Source: Bradyrhizobium stylosanthis
GTDB lineage: Bacteria; Pseudomonadota; Alphaproteobacteria; Rhizobiales; Xanthobacteraceae
Assembly: GCF_001641335.1 (NCBI RefSeq)
Contig: NZ_LVEM01000005.1
Location: 434,001-498,000 of the forward strand
Reading direction: 5' to 3'
DNA: 64,000 nt
The first letter of the stretch is position 1. Each line of letters starts with the position of its first letter. Below, piece by piece: positions 27,187-35,211 of the stretch. The translations under genes were made by a program, and so were the position numbers. The notes beneath the pieces are model-generated. The model saw nothing but the letters and a program-made list of their open reading frames with translations. It searched no databases and was not told the DNA's origin.

Positions 27187-28125
27187 ATGCCGGTCACCCC
27201 CCACAAGGCCCAGCGCCCCTATCGCGGCGTGTTCCCGGTCGCGCCCACCATCTTCGACGAGCGCGGCGAGCTCGACCTCGAAGGCCAGCGCCGCTGCATC
27301 GATTTCATGATCGACGCCGGCTCGCACGGCCTCTGCATTCTCGCCAATTTCTCCGAGCAGTTCGTGCTCACCGACGCCGAGCGCGAGACGGTGATGCATG
27401 CGGTGCTGGAGCATGTCGCGGGCCGGGTTCCCGTGATCGTCACCACCACGCATTTCAGCTCGGCCGTCTGCGCCGCGCGCAGCAAGCAGGCCGAGGCCGC
27501 CGGCGCGGCCATGGTGATGGTGATGCCGCCCTATCACGGCGCGACCTTCCGCGTGCCCGAGAAGGGCATCGTCGAATTCTTCAAGGTGCTCTCCGGCGCG
27601 ATCAATATTCCGATCATGATCCAGGATGCGCCGGTGGCGGGCACGCCGCTGTCGGTCGAGCTGCTGGCGCGGCTGGCGCGCGAGCTCGCCAACATCCGTT
27701 ATTTCAAGATCGAGGTGCCGGGCGCGGCCTCGAAGCTGCGCAGCCTGATCGAGGCGGGCGGCAAGGACATCGAGGGTCCGTGGGACGGCGAGGAAGCCAT
27801 CACGCTGCTCGCCGATCTCGATGCGGGCGCCACCGGCGCCATGACCGGCGGCGGCTATCCCGACGGCATCCGCCAGATCATCGATCCCTATTTCGCCGGC
27901 GACCGGGAGAAGGCGAAGGCCGCCTATGAGCGCTGGCTGCCGCTGATCAACTACGAAAACCGCCAATGCGGCCTGATCGCCTGCAAGGCGATGATGCAGG
28001 CCGGCGGCGTGATCAAGTCGGAAGCCGTGCGCCATCCCTTGCAGCCGCTGCACCCGGCGACGCGCGCCGGGCTATTGGAGCTCGCCAAGGAGCGCGATGC
28101 GCTGGCGCTGCGCTGGGGGAAGTAG
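27187..28125 (+). CDS. dihydrodipicolinate synthase family protein (second paralogue)
   Basis: The 312-aa Class I aldolase-type barrel is distinct from the gene at 6177. The Schiff-base Lys lies in RYFKIEVPGA, and the usual GTTGE loop is replaced by LANFSEQF, which suggests a different carboxylate-binding mode, as in sugar-acid dehydratases (2-keto-3-deoxyarabonate type) rather than DapA. I set the start at the ATG at 27187, because GGAGAG lies 4 nt upstream; an earlier ATG at 27175 has its AGGG directly abutting. Isolated between repeat-rich gaps. Substrate unknown. Confidence 0.82.
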   Translation: MPVTPHKAQRPYRGVFPVAPTIFDERGELDLEGQRRCIDFMIDAGSHGLCILANFSEQFVLTDAERETVMHAVLEHVAGRVPVIVTTTHFSSAVCAARSKQAEAAGAAMVMVMPPYHGATFRVPEKGIVEFFKVLSGAINIPIMIQDAPVAGTPLSVELLARLARELANIRYFKIEVPGAASKLRSLIEAGGKDIEGPWDGEEAITLLADLDAGATGAMTGGGYPDGIRQIIDPYFAGDREKAKAAYERWLPLINYENRQCGLIACKAMMQAGGVIKSEAVRHPLQPLHPATRAGLLELAKERDALALRWGK

Positions 28126-28160
28126 CGTCCACCCTACGAGAGCTGTTGTTGGATTTTCCG

Positions 28161-28286
28161 GTGTCGTCCCGGCGAAAGCCGGGACCCATAACCCCAGGGA
28201 GTGGTTATGGAGTGAACTGGTAACTCCGAGTCTTCGCCAAAGAACATCCTGTGGCTCTGGGTCCCGGCCTTCGCCGGGACGACACT
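28161..28286. repeat. intergenic inverted repeat, family D
   Basis: GTGTCGTCCCGGCGAAAGCC at the left is matched by the inverted arm ending CGCCGGGACGACAC at the right. The inner part contains a second small hairpin (ACCCATAACC/GGTTAT). It lies between the DapA-like gene and the selenium-binding protein gene. The rest of that 382-bp gap, 28287-28507, shows no gene. Confidence 0.75.
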
Positions 28287-28507
28287 GAATGTGACGCGCG
28301 CGCGTTCCACCTATCCCGCCGGTCCGCATTTCGGCCGACGGCGTCGAATTGGCGCGATTCCGCCAGTTTCCCGCAGGCCCGCGATGACCTATTGTACGTC
28401 CGCCAACCGGCCCTGCGGAGCATCTCAAGACATCGCGTAACACCTCTTCATTATGCCGTTATCCCGAGCCAGGTTGGAGCGAACCGACAGAACAGGGAGG
28501 CAGTGCC

Positions 28508-29908
28508 ATGACGATGAGGCCGGATCCGACCTTTCACGCATCGCCCAAGCTTGCGATGGAAGCGCCTGCGGAGAACTTTGCCTACACGTTGCTGCTCAGT
28601 CCGGATTTCTCAAAGCCGGATGCTCTCGCGGTCATCGACGTCAAGCCGGGATCGCCGACCTATAGCCAGATCGTCCACACCGTGACGATGCCCAACAAGG
28701 GCGACGAGTCTCATCATTTCGGCTGGAATGCCTGCTCCTCCGCGCTGTCGCCGCTCGCCGGACACGCCTTCGTCGAGCGGCGCTATCTCATCATCCCCGG
28801 GCTGCGTTCGTCGCGGATCTACATCATCGATACCAAGCCGGATCCGACGAAAGCGAAGATCCACAAGATCATCGAACCGGAGGAGGTCTTCAAGAAGACC
28901 GGCTATTCGCGGCCGCACACCATCCATTGCGGGCCCGACGGCATCTATGTGAGCACGCTGGGCGGTGGCGGCAAAGACGGCACCAACGGACCGCCAGGCG
29001 TCTTCATCATGGATTGCGAGACCTTCGAGGTCCTCGGACGATGGGAGATCGACCGCGGCCCGCAGACACGGCACTATGATTTCTGGTGGAACCTGCCGCG
29101 CGATTACATGGTGACCAGCGAATGGGCGCTGCCGCCGCAGTTCGAGAACGGGATCGTCCCGGAAGATCTGCTTGCGAACAAATATGGTCATCATCTCCAC
29201 TTCTGGGACCTTCGCGCCCGTCGCAACGTCCAGACCATCGATCTCGGCGCCAATCATCAGATGGCGCTGGAGGTGCGGCCGGCGCACGATCCCGTTCGCG
29301 AGTACGGCTTCGTCGGCGTCGTGGTCGACACCACCAACCTCGAAGCATCGATCTGGACCTGGTGGCGCGAGGGTGGAAAATTCCATGCCGAAAAGACCGC
29401 CACGATCCCTCCCGAACCCGCACCAAAGGAGAAGCTGCCGCCGCTGCTGCAGGGATTCGGCGCCGTGCCGCCGCTGGTGACGGACATCGACCTGTCGATG
29501 GACGACCGGTTTCTCTATGTCTCGTGCTGGGGCACGGGCGAGATGCGCCAGTACGACGTCAGTGATCCCCGCAAGCCGAAGCTGGCGGGCTCGGTCCACA
29601 TCGGCGGCATCGCGCGCCGCACGCCCCATCCGAACGGCAAGGCCTTTGCGGCAGGCCCGCAGATGGTCGAGATCAGCCGCGACGGCAGACGCGTGTATTG
29701 GACCAATTCGCTCTACTCCACCTGGGACGACCAGTTCTATCCCGAGGGGGTTCCGGGCGTGGAGGTCATGGCCAATGTCGGTCGCAACGGCGGCCTCGAG
29801 CTCGACAAAAACTACTTCGTGAGCTTCCCCGACGGATATCGTGCGCATCAGATCAGGCTCGAGGGCGGTGATTGTTCGACCGACTCGTTTTGCTACCCGT
29901 CGGTCTAG
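28508..29908 (+). CDS. selenium-binding protein / methanethiol oxidase family
   Basis: The 466-aa beta-propeller protein belongs to the SBP56 family, whose bacterial members include copper-dependent methanethiol oxidase (CH3SH to formaldehyde, H2S and H2O2). The conserved region HHFGWNACSSAL has Cys76; the eukaryotic CSSC is CSSA here. Many His residues that bind metal in the family are present (RPHTIHC, KYGHHLHFWD, HQIRLEGGDCSTDS at the end). No signal peptide is obvious. A GGGAGG ribosome site precedes the ATG. The membrane-protein gene overlaps its 3' end by 37 bp. Confidence 0.85.
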   Translation: MTMRPDPTFHASPKLAMEAPAENFAYTLLLSPDFSKPDALAVIDVKPGSPTYSQIVHTVTMPNKGDESHHFGWNACSSALSPLAGHAFVERRYLIIPGLRSSRIYIIDTKPDPTKAKIHKIIEPEEVFKKTGYSRPHTIHCGPDGIYVSTLGGGGKDGTNGPPGVFIMDCETFEVLGRWEIDRGPQTRHYDFWWNLPRDYMVTSEWALPPQFENGIVPEDLLANKYGHHLHFWDLRARRNVQTIDLGANHQMALEVRPAHDPVREYGFVGVVVDTTNLEASIWTWWREGGKFHAEKTATIPPEPAPKEKLPPLLQGFGAVPPLVTDIDLSMDDRFLYVSCWGTGEMRQYDVSDPRKPKLAGSVHIGGIARRTPHPNGKAFAAGPQMVEISRDGRRVYWTNSLYSTWDDQFYPEGVPGVEVMANVGRNGGLELDKNYFVSFPDGYRAHQIRLEGGDCSTDSFCYPSV

Positions 29909-30585
29909 ATGGGACGCATGCGAGCCCGGCGCTTGGCTTGCTGTGGCTCGCGCTTGTTGCGAGCGGTCTCTATCACGGGATCAATCCGGGAATGGGATGG
30001 CCGCTCGCCGTTTCCGCCGGGCTCCTGGACAAGAGCCCGCGCGCGCTCTTCCGCGCATTGTGGGCCCTGGCGGCCGGACATCTCCTGGCAACACTTCTCG
30101 TGCTGCTGCCGTTCGCGTTCCTGCTCGTGCTGGCCGAGTGGCAGCGTCCGATCCAGATCGGTGCGAGCCTTCTCGTCATCGGCTTCGGCGTCTATCGGCT
30201 GATCGACCGCCGCCATCCACGCGCGCTGGCCCGAATTCCGCCGACGCAATTGGCGCTCTGGTCGTTTGCCGTCGCAATTGCTCACGGTGCCGCCCTGATG
30301 CTCGTGCCGATCTATCTCGGGCTCTGCCAGGCTTTCGAGCTCGATGCCGGCCATGAGGCGGCAGGCGCTCTGATGCAGGCAAATCTCGGAATGGCGGTGC
30401 TGGTGTCGCTGGTTCACGTCACTGCCATGGTCGGCGCCGGCGGATGTCTGGCGTGGCTGGTCTACCGCCATCTCGGATTGAAGTTCGTCTCGCGAAGCTG
30501 GTTCAATCTCGATGCCGTCTGGGCGACCAGCCTCGTTGTGGTCGGCGCGGTGGCGCTCGCCTTCAATCTCGTGAGCTGGCGCTGA
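29872..30585 (+). CDS. integral membrane protein coupled to SBP56 gene
   Basis: The 237-aa product has about six hydrophobic helices (ALGLLWLALVASGLYHGINP at the N-terminus; LVVVGAVALAFNLVSW at the end) and His residues within or near helices (LYHGINP, AGHLLAT, AIAHGAAL) that could bind metal. It probably initiates at the TTG at 29872, inside the end of the SBP56 gene, with GAGGG just upstream; no ATG or GTG fits better. That overlap suggests translational coupling and a shared role. It ends 23 bp inside the convergent DUF1045 gene. Family not recognised. Confidence 0.7.
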   Translation: MFDRLVLLPVGLDGTHASPALGLLWLALVASGLYHGINPGMGWPLAVSAGLLDKSPRALFRALWALAAGHLLATLLVLLPFAFLLVLAEWQRPIQIGASLLVIGFGVYRLIDRRHPRALARIPPTQLALWSFAVAIAHGAALMLVPIYLGLCQAFELDAGHEAAGALMQANLGMAVLVSLVHVTAMVGAGGCLAWLVYRHLGLKFVSRSWFNLDAVWATSLVVVGAVALAFNLVSWR

Positions 30586-31276
30586 GGAGAGCCCACTCGC
30601 CGATGATGCGAAAGCGCGCCTTGGCGTCGTCCTGCTTGAACAGCGTGATGCGGTCGACTGTGAGCGTATCGAGCTTCAGCGCCGCAAACCGCGCCCGCAG
30701 CATCTCCAGGATCGGGCCGCGCCGCTCCGCATCCAGCCGCCCCGTCAGCGTCATGTGGAAGCGGAATTCCTCCATCACGTAAGGGTAGCCCCAGCGGTCG
30801 AGATAGTCGCGCTGCCGCTCGCTCAGCTTCTCCGGCTTGCGCCGCGCGCGATCGTCCGCCGTCAGCGGCGCACGGAAAGCGTCGAAATCGCGGACGCAAT
30901 CGGCGGCGAGCTGTTGCAGCGCATCGACCGGCTCCGCCGGAATGACGGCGATGAAGCCGCTGATGGAATCGACGATGGGGCGGATCACCGGAATGGGCCG
31001 CGCCTTGGCCGCGAATGCCGTGCAGGCTCCGATCAGGTCGGCTTCGGTCGTCCCGGGCGAGGCCGCCATCGGCGCCTTCAACGTGCCGTGAAAGCCGTAT
31101 TTGCGGGGATCGCTGGTGACGTCGCGCCAGTCCGGCGCGACATGCAGCGCGTCCTTCGGAAACGAAAGCTCGTCGCCGGTATAGGCATCATAGCCGAGCA
31201 GCTCGGCGCCGAAGCGGGAGAGGCGGCTGTCGCTGCCTGCGGCAAAATAGATCGCGTAACGGGGAAAACCTGTCAT
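30563..31276 (-). CDS. DUF1045 protein of phosphonate cluster, 2H phosphoesterase type
   Basis: The 237-aa protein belongs to the phosphonate-operon family DUF1045. It carries two HxTL motifs, HGTL at residues 63-66 and HMTL at 174-177, the signature of 2H phosphoesterases, which open cyclic phosphates. C-P lyase releases 5-phosphoribosyl 1,2-cyclic phosphate, normally hydrolysed by PhnP. No phnP is seen here, so this protein is a good candidate for that step (inference). It is the last gene of a minus-strand operon after a hexapeptide transferase and a PhnM paralogue, 18 bp from the latter. Confidence 0.85.
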   Translation of the reverse strand: MTGFPRYAIYFAAGSDSRLSRFGAELLGYDAYTGDELSFPKDALHVAPDWRDVTSDPRKYGFHGTLKAPMAASPGTTEADLIGACTAFAAKARPIPVIRPIVDSISGFIAVIPAEPVDALQQLAADCVRDFDAFRAPLTADDRARRKPEKLSERQRDYLDRWGYPYVMEEFRFHMTLTGRLDAERRGPILEMLRARFAALKLDTLTVDRITLFKQDDAKARFRIIGEWALLSASSRD

Positions 31277-31294
31277 CGTCTCAGCATAACCAAT

Positions 31295-32488
31295 TTATGC
31301 GGCGACGACAGCCTCGCGCGGCGCCGTCACCGCCGCGAGCAACCGCGAGGCATCGGTGAGATGCACGAGCTTGCCGCCCGAGATCACGGCAATCAGGCGC
31401 GGGCGCAGGGGCATGGTATCGTCGACCAGCAGGATGTCGGCGCGGCGGCCTTGCGCAAGGATGCCGCGATCGGTCAGGCCGGTCGCGCGGGCGGGCCCGG
31501 CGGAGACCAGATCCCAGGCCGCGGTCAGCGGCACCACGCCGTCGGCGGCGAGGCGGAAGGCGGCGAGCAGCTGCGCGGGATAGTAATAGTCCGACGCCAG
31601 CACCGAGCAGAGCCCCTTGGCGATCATGTCGGACGCCTTGGTCCAGCCGGTGTGGCTGCCGCCGCGCACGACGTTCGGCGCGCCATAGACGATGGCATCG
31701 CCGTGGTTCGCGGCAGCGCGCGCGGTTTCCTCGTTGATCGGAAACTCCGCGATGCCGGCACCGAGCTCGCGGAATTCCTGCCGCATCGCCGGCGTCGCAT
31801 CGTCATGCGACAGCATCCGCACCTCGGCGGCGCGGGCAGCCGCGGCCAGCCTCGACACCGAAGCCGGCACGTCAGCGGCGCGCGAGATGACCCGATCGAC
31901 CAGGCCGTCGAAATCCTCGGACGACAGCCCCGTGCGCTCCACCATGCGGTTGCGCTTGCGCGGCTTGGCCATGTCGGCGACGGTGCCGTCCATGTGGTCG
32001 TTGAAGGCGAACAGGTCGACACGGCCCTCGCCGAGCCATTGCGCGATCTCGTCCTCGGCGTCGAGATTGTAGGTCTCGTGCCGCAGGTGGAAGCGGGTAT
32101 CGGCGGCGAATTGCGGGCGCTGCCGCTCGATCGCCTCCATCAGGCCGCGCGCATTGCCGGCGCTGCGCAGGCCCGGCTCCCACGAGCAGGTCGTGGCGTG
32201 GAACACCGTGGTGATGCCGTTGCTGATCGCCTGGCGATCGCTGTCGGCGAGCGCGACGTCGATCGGGAAGTCGACGCCGGCGCGCGGCATCATCTGTCGC
32301 TCGAAGGCATCGCCGTGCAGATCGACGATGCCGGGCAGGACCAGCAGGTTGCGCGCATCGATCGCCAGCCGCGCCCGGCCGCGCGAGCCGCCGATGTCCA
32401 CGATGTCAGTTCCGGACACGCTCAGGGAGGCTTCGACGATCTCGGTGCCGATCAGGGCCCGGCCGCCTTCAAGGAAAATGTCTGTCAC
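31295..32488 (-). CDS. phnM: PhnM-type amidohydrolase, second copy
   Basis: The 397-aa member of the PhnM amidohydrolase family removes pyrophosphate from alpha-D-ribose 1-methylphosphonate 5-triphosphate in C-P lyase pathways. Metal ligands are visible in DLHGDAFERQMMPR, LRHETYN, FNDHMDG, LSHDDATP and ASDYYYP. It is clearly diverged from the copy at 42500 (for example HGD instead of HTD). It overlaps the hexapeptide-transferase gene by 4 bp and is in a separate Pho-box-linked operon with DUF1045, which suggests a different phosphonate or a specialised form of the same step. Confidence 0.88.
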   Translation of the reverse strand: MTDIFLEGGRALIGTEIVEASLSVSGTDIVDIGGSRGRARLAIDARNLLVLPGIVDLHGDAFERQMMPRAGVDFPIDVALADSDRQAISNGITTVFHATTCSWEPGLRSAGNARGLMEAIERQRPQFAADTRFHLRHETYNLDAEDEIAQWLGEGRVDLFAFNDHMDGTVADMAKPRKRNRMVERTGLSSEDFDGLVDRVISRAADVPASVSRLAAAARAAEVRMLSHDDATPAMRQEFRELGAGIAEFPINEETARAAANHGDAIVYGAPNVVRGGSHTGWTKASDMIAKGLCSVLASDYYYPAQLLAAFRLAADGVVPLTAAWDLVSAGPARATGLTDRGILAQGRRADILLVDDTMPLRPRLIAVISGGKLVHLTDASRLLAAVTAPREAVVAA

Positions 32489-33147
32489 GCGATGGCGCTT
32501 TTCTTGCTGGTGCGAGGGGAAGCCGTCCGTGCTTCATATGTGGCGAGGAAATCTTCAATCCCGAGCTTGCGAAAATGGGGCAGGGCTTCACGCAATTTGT
32601 CGTGATCCCAGTCCCACCAGGCGAGCCGCGCAAGCCGTCCGGCGATGTCTTCCGAGAACCTCCGCCGCACGATCCGCGCCGGATTGCCGGCGACGATGGT
32701 ATAGGCGGGCACGTCCTTGGTGACGATGGCGCCGGCCGCGATGACGGCGCCGGTGCCGATGTTGCGGCCCGGCAGCACGACCGCGCCGTGACCGATCCAG
32801 ACGTCATGGCCGATATGGACGTGGTGCTGGCGCCGCCAGTCGAAGAACTCGGTGTCGTCGCCCTCGCCCGGGAAGTAGGCGCTGGAGCGATAGGTGAAGT
32901 GGGCCTGCGTCGCGCGGTGCATCGGGTGATTGCCCGGGTTGATGCGCGTCATCGCCGCGATCGAGCAGAACTTCCCGATCGTGGTGTAGGTGATCTGGGC
33001 GTCGTTCACGACATAGGAGTAATCGCCCATCGTGACCTCGTGCAGGATGGTGCGCGCGCCGACCTCGGTGTAGGCGCCGAGCCGGGTCTCATGAAGCTTC
33101 GCGGAAGCGTCGATGGTCGGTTGGACTGAAAGCACCTTGCCGGCCAT
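32485..33147 (-). CDS. hexapeptide-repeat acetyltransferase of phosphonate cluster
   Basis: The 220-aa left-handed beta-helix transferase has the hexapeptide pattern in HVHIGHDVWIGHGAVVLPGR and IGTGAVIAAGAIVTKDVPAY, followed by the usual NPARIVRRRF. It belongs to the family tied to phosphonate operons, probably acetylating an aminophosphonate or a related metabolite. I chose the ATG at 33147; the frame extends further but only through low-complexity sequence containing the Pho box. It is the first gene of the minus-strand phn operon, with stop-start overlap to PhnM. Confidence 0.85.
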   Translation of the reverse strand: MAGKVLSVQPTIDASAKLHETRLGAYTEVGARTILHEVTMGDYSYVVNDAQITYTTIGKFCSIAAMTRINPGNHPMHRATQAHFTYRSSAYFPGEGDDTEFFDWRRQHHVHIGHDVWIGHGAVVLPGRNIGTGAVIAAGAIVTKDVPAYTIVAGNPARIVRRRFSEDIAGRLARLAWWDWDHDKLREALPHFRKLGIEDFLATYEARTASPRTSKKSAIA

Positions 33148-33196
33148 ATTTGCGTCCGTAGTTTCGAGGGGCGGGCCATCCTCTTCGAGTGGCTCG

Positions 33197-33225
33197 ATGA
33201 CAATGTCATGACATGGCGATGACAG
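33197..33225 (-). promoter_or_regulatory. triple Pho-box repeat upstream of hexapeptide transferase operon
   Basis: Read on the minus strand, three 7-bp units CTGTCAT, ATGTCAT and TTGTCAT are each separated by 4 bp, so they recur every 11 bp. This is the PhoB binding pattern (CTGTCAT-N4 repeats). It sits 50 bp before the transferase start and indicates activation of the minus-strand operon under phosphate limitation. Confidence 0.7.
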
Positions 33226-33262
33226 GGGATGAGGTGTGTAGGATCGCCGCACCGCAACGCGT

Positions 33263-33280
33263 GTGTCACACAAGTGTCAA
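33263..33280 (+). promoter_or_regulatory. Pho-box-like repeat upstream of phnC
   Basis: GTGTCAC, 4 bp, then GTGTCAA reproduce the 11-bp PhoB half-site spacing on the plus strand, 43 bp before the phnC start. Together with the element at 33197 the divergent gap carries one Pho box for each direction. Confidence 0.55.
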
Positions 33281-33323
33281 GCGTCGGCGTTAGCGGTTGG
33301 CTCCAGCTACTCTGGAGCCTTGC

Positions 33324-34133
33324 ATGCTGGTGGTTGAAGGTCTGACGTGCCGCTTTGGCGCAAAAGCGGCGGTGGACGACGCTTCGTTTCAAGTGTCCCC
33401 CGGCGGGTTCGTCGGTGTGATCGGACGATCCGGCGCTGGCAAGTCGACCATGCTGCGCATGATCAATCGCCTCGCGACGCCGACGCAGGGTCGTATCCTG
33501 TTCGACGGCCTCGACGTCACCGCGCTGCGCGGCAAGGAATTGCGCCAGTGGCGCGCGCGCTCGGCGATGATCTTTCAGCAGTTCAACCTGGTCGGCCGCC
33601 TCGATGTGCTGACCAACGTGCTGATGGGACGCCTGGCGACCATGCCGGCCTGGCGCTCGCTGACGCAGACCTGGCCCGAACAGGACAAGGCGCTGGCGAT
33701 GTCGGCGCTCGAGCAGTTCGACATCGCCTCGCTCGCCGCCCAGCGCGCCGACCAGCTCTCCGGCGGCCAGCAGCAGCGCGTCGCGATCGCCCGTGCCTTG
33801 GTGCAGCAGCCCGACATCATCCTCGCCGACGAGCCGATCGCCTCGCTCGATCCGCGCAACACCAAGATCGTGATGGATGCGCTGCTGCGCATCAACAAGC
33901 ATTTCGGCATCACCGTGCTCTGCAACCTGCATTCGCTCGATCTCGCCCGCAGCTATTGCGACCGCCTGATCGGCATGGCCGCCGGCCGCGTGGTGTTTGA
34001 TGGCGCGCCGTCCGCGTTGACCGACCATGTCGCGCGCGAGCTCTACGACCTCGAAGCCGCCGACGTCATGGGTGGCCTGCCTGTCCCGGCGCCCGAGGGC
34101 GTGCCGGCGCTCGGAACCGCCGCGGCCGCCTGA
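33324..34133 (+). CDS. phnC: phosphonate ABC transporter ATP-binding protein
   Basis: The 269-aa ATPase powers phosphonate import with PhnD and PhnE. Walker A is GRSGAGKST (about residues 34-42), the signature LSGGQQQR and Walker B IILADEP are present, and the closing H-loop lies in LCNLHSLD. The start is the ATG at 33324, with GGAG 6 nt upstream; an earlier TTG at 33297 is less likely. It is the first gene of the phnCDE1E2 operon, preceded by a Pho-box-like repeat. Confidence 0.93.
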   Translation: MLVVEGLTCRFGAKAAVDDASFQVSPGGFVGVIGRSGAGKSTMLRMINRLATPTQGRILFDGLDVTALRGKELRQWRARSAMIFQQFNLVGRLDVLTNVLMGRLATMPAWRSLTQTWPEQDKALAMSALEQFDIASLAAQRADQLSGGQQQRVAIARALVQQPDIILADEPIASLDPRNTKIVMDALLRINKHFGITVLCNLHSLDLARSYCDRLIGMAAGRVVFDGAPSALTDHVARELYDLEAADVMGGLPVPAPEGVPALGTAAAA

Positions 34134-34198
34134 GCCGCGTCGCACCAGTTCAGTTGCCAGATTTGCGTCAACCGACCCCAACCGATGAAGAGGGTATC

Positions 34199-35134
34199 AT
34201 GATCACTCGCAGACTCGTTCTTGCCGGCGCCGCCGCGCTCGCCTTCACCACCGCCGCCTCGGCGGACGACTGGAAAGCAAAGTATCCCGAGCTGACCTTC
34301 GCGGTCGTCCCGGCCGAGAACGCCTCCGGCGTCACCGAGCGCTGGGCGCCGTTCATGAGCTATCTCTCCAAGGAATTGGGTGTGAAGGTCACGCTGCGCA
34401 TTGCCAACGACTACGCCGCTGTCATCGAAGGCCAGCGCGCCGGCAACATCCATATCGCCAGCTACGGCTCGGCCTCGTTCGCCCGCGCCCGCCTGACCGG
34501 CGTCAAGACCGACGCCTTCGCCAACGACATCAACGCCGACGGCTCGACCGGCTACTACTCGGTGTTCTTCGTCAAGGCGAACAGCGCCTACAAGAAGATC
34601 GACGACCTCAAGGGCAAGAACCTCGGCCTGGTCGATCCGAACTCGACCTCCGGCAACAACGTGCCGCGCTTCGAGCTCGACAAGATGGGCATCCCGGATG
34701 CCGACACCTATTTCAGCAAGGTCGTCTTCACCGGCAGCCACGAGAACGCGATGCTGGCGCTCGCGCAGGGCACGGTCGATGTCGCCGCCAACCAGTGGAC
34801 CACCGATGACGATTCGACGCTGGCGCAGATGCTGACCAAGGGCATGCTGAAGAATGCCGACGGCTCGGCGATGAAGAAGGACGACTTCCGTATCATCCAC
34901 AAGTCGGCGCCGATCATCAACGGCCCCTACGCCTACAACTCCGACCTGCCGGATGACGCCAAGGCCGCCATCGCGAAGGCCTTTTTCGACGCGCCGGCGA
35001 AGGACAAAGTGGCGTTCGATCGCCTCCAGGACGGTCAGAAGAAGGGCTTTAATCACGCCACCACCAAGGACTGGGATGGCACGATCGAGCTGATCAAGTT
35101 CGTCGACGCACTGCGTAAGAAGAAGGCGTCCTGA
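34199..35134 (+). CDS. phnD: phosphonate ABC transporter periplasmic binding protein
   Basis: The 311-aa protein has a signal peptide (TRRLVLAGAAALAFTTAASA) and the PhnD-type substrate-binding core, with conserved YGSASFARA, VDPNSTSGNNVP and VFTGSHENAM segments that shape the phosphonate pocket. It delivers phosphonates to the PhnE permease. The ATG at 34199 has a gagagggt-like purine run upstream. A perfect 10-bp stem with a T-run lies directly after the stop, before phnE1, and probably lets more phnD than phnE be made. Confidence 0.93.
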   Translation: MITRRLVLAGAAALAFTTAASADDWKAKYPELTFAVVPAENASGVTERWAPFMSYLSKELGVKVTLRIANDYAAVIEGQRAGNIHIASYGSASFARARLTGVKTDAFANDINADGSTGYYSVFFVKANSAYKKIDDLKGKNLGLVDPNSTSGNNVPRFELDKMGIPDADTYFSKVVFTGSHENAMLALAQGTVDVAANQWTTDDDSTLAQMLTKGMLKNADGSAMKKDDFRIIHKSAPIINGPYAYNSDLPDDAKAAIAKAFFDAPAKDKVAFDRLQDGQKKGFNHATTKDWDGTIELIKFVDALRKKKAS

Positions 35135-35154
35135 GTTTTCGGGACGAGCTACTC

Positions 35155-35188
35155 GAGCCGGGTCGACGGACCCGGCTCTTTCTCTTTT
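35155..35188 (+). terminator. intercistronic terminator-like hairpin between phnD and phnE1
   Basis: Stem GAGCCGGGTC (35155-35164), loop GACG, perfectly complementary arm 35169-35178, then TTTCTCTTTT. It looks like a full intrinsic terminator, yet it stands inside the transport operon, 23 bp before phnE1. Partial read-through would set a high binding-protein to permease ratio. Confidence 0.8.
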
Positions 35189-35211
35189 GAACGACCACTC
35201 ACGCTGACCCC

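Noticed and set aside
33148..33273. N-terminal extension of the hexapeptide transferase up to 33273
   Set aside because: The extra residues are not family-like, and the DNA there carries the three-unit Pho box, so it is regulatory rather than coding.
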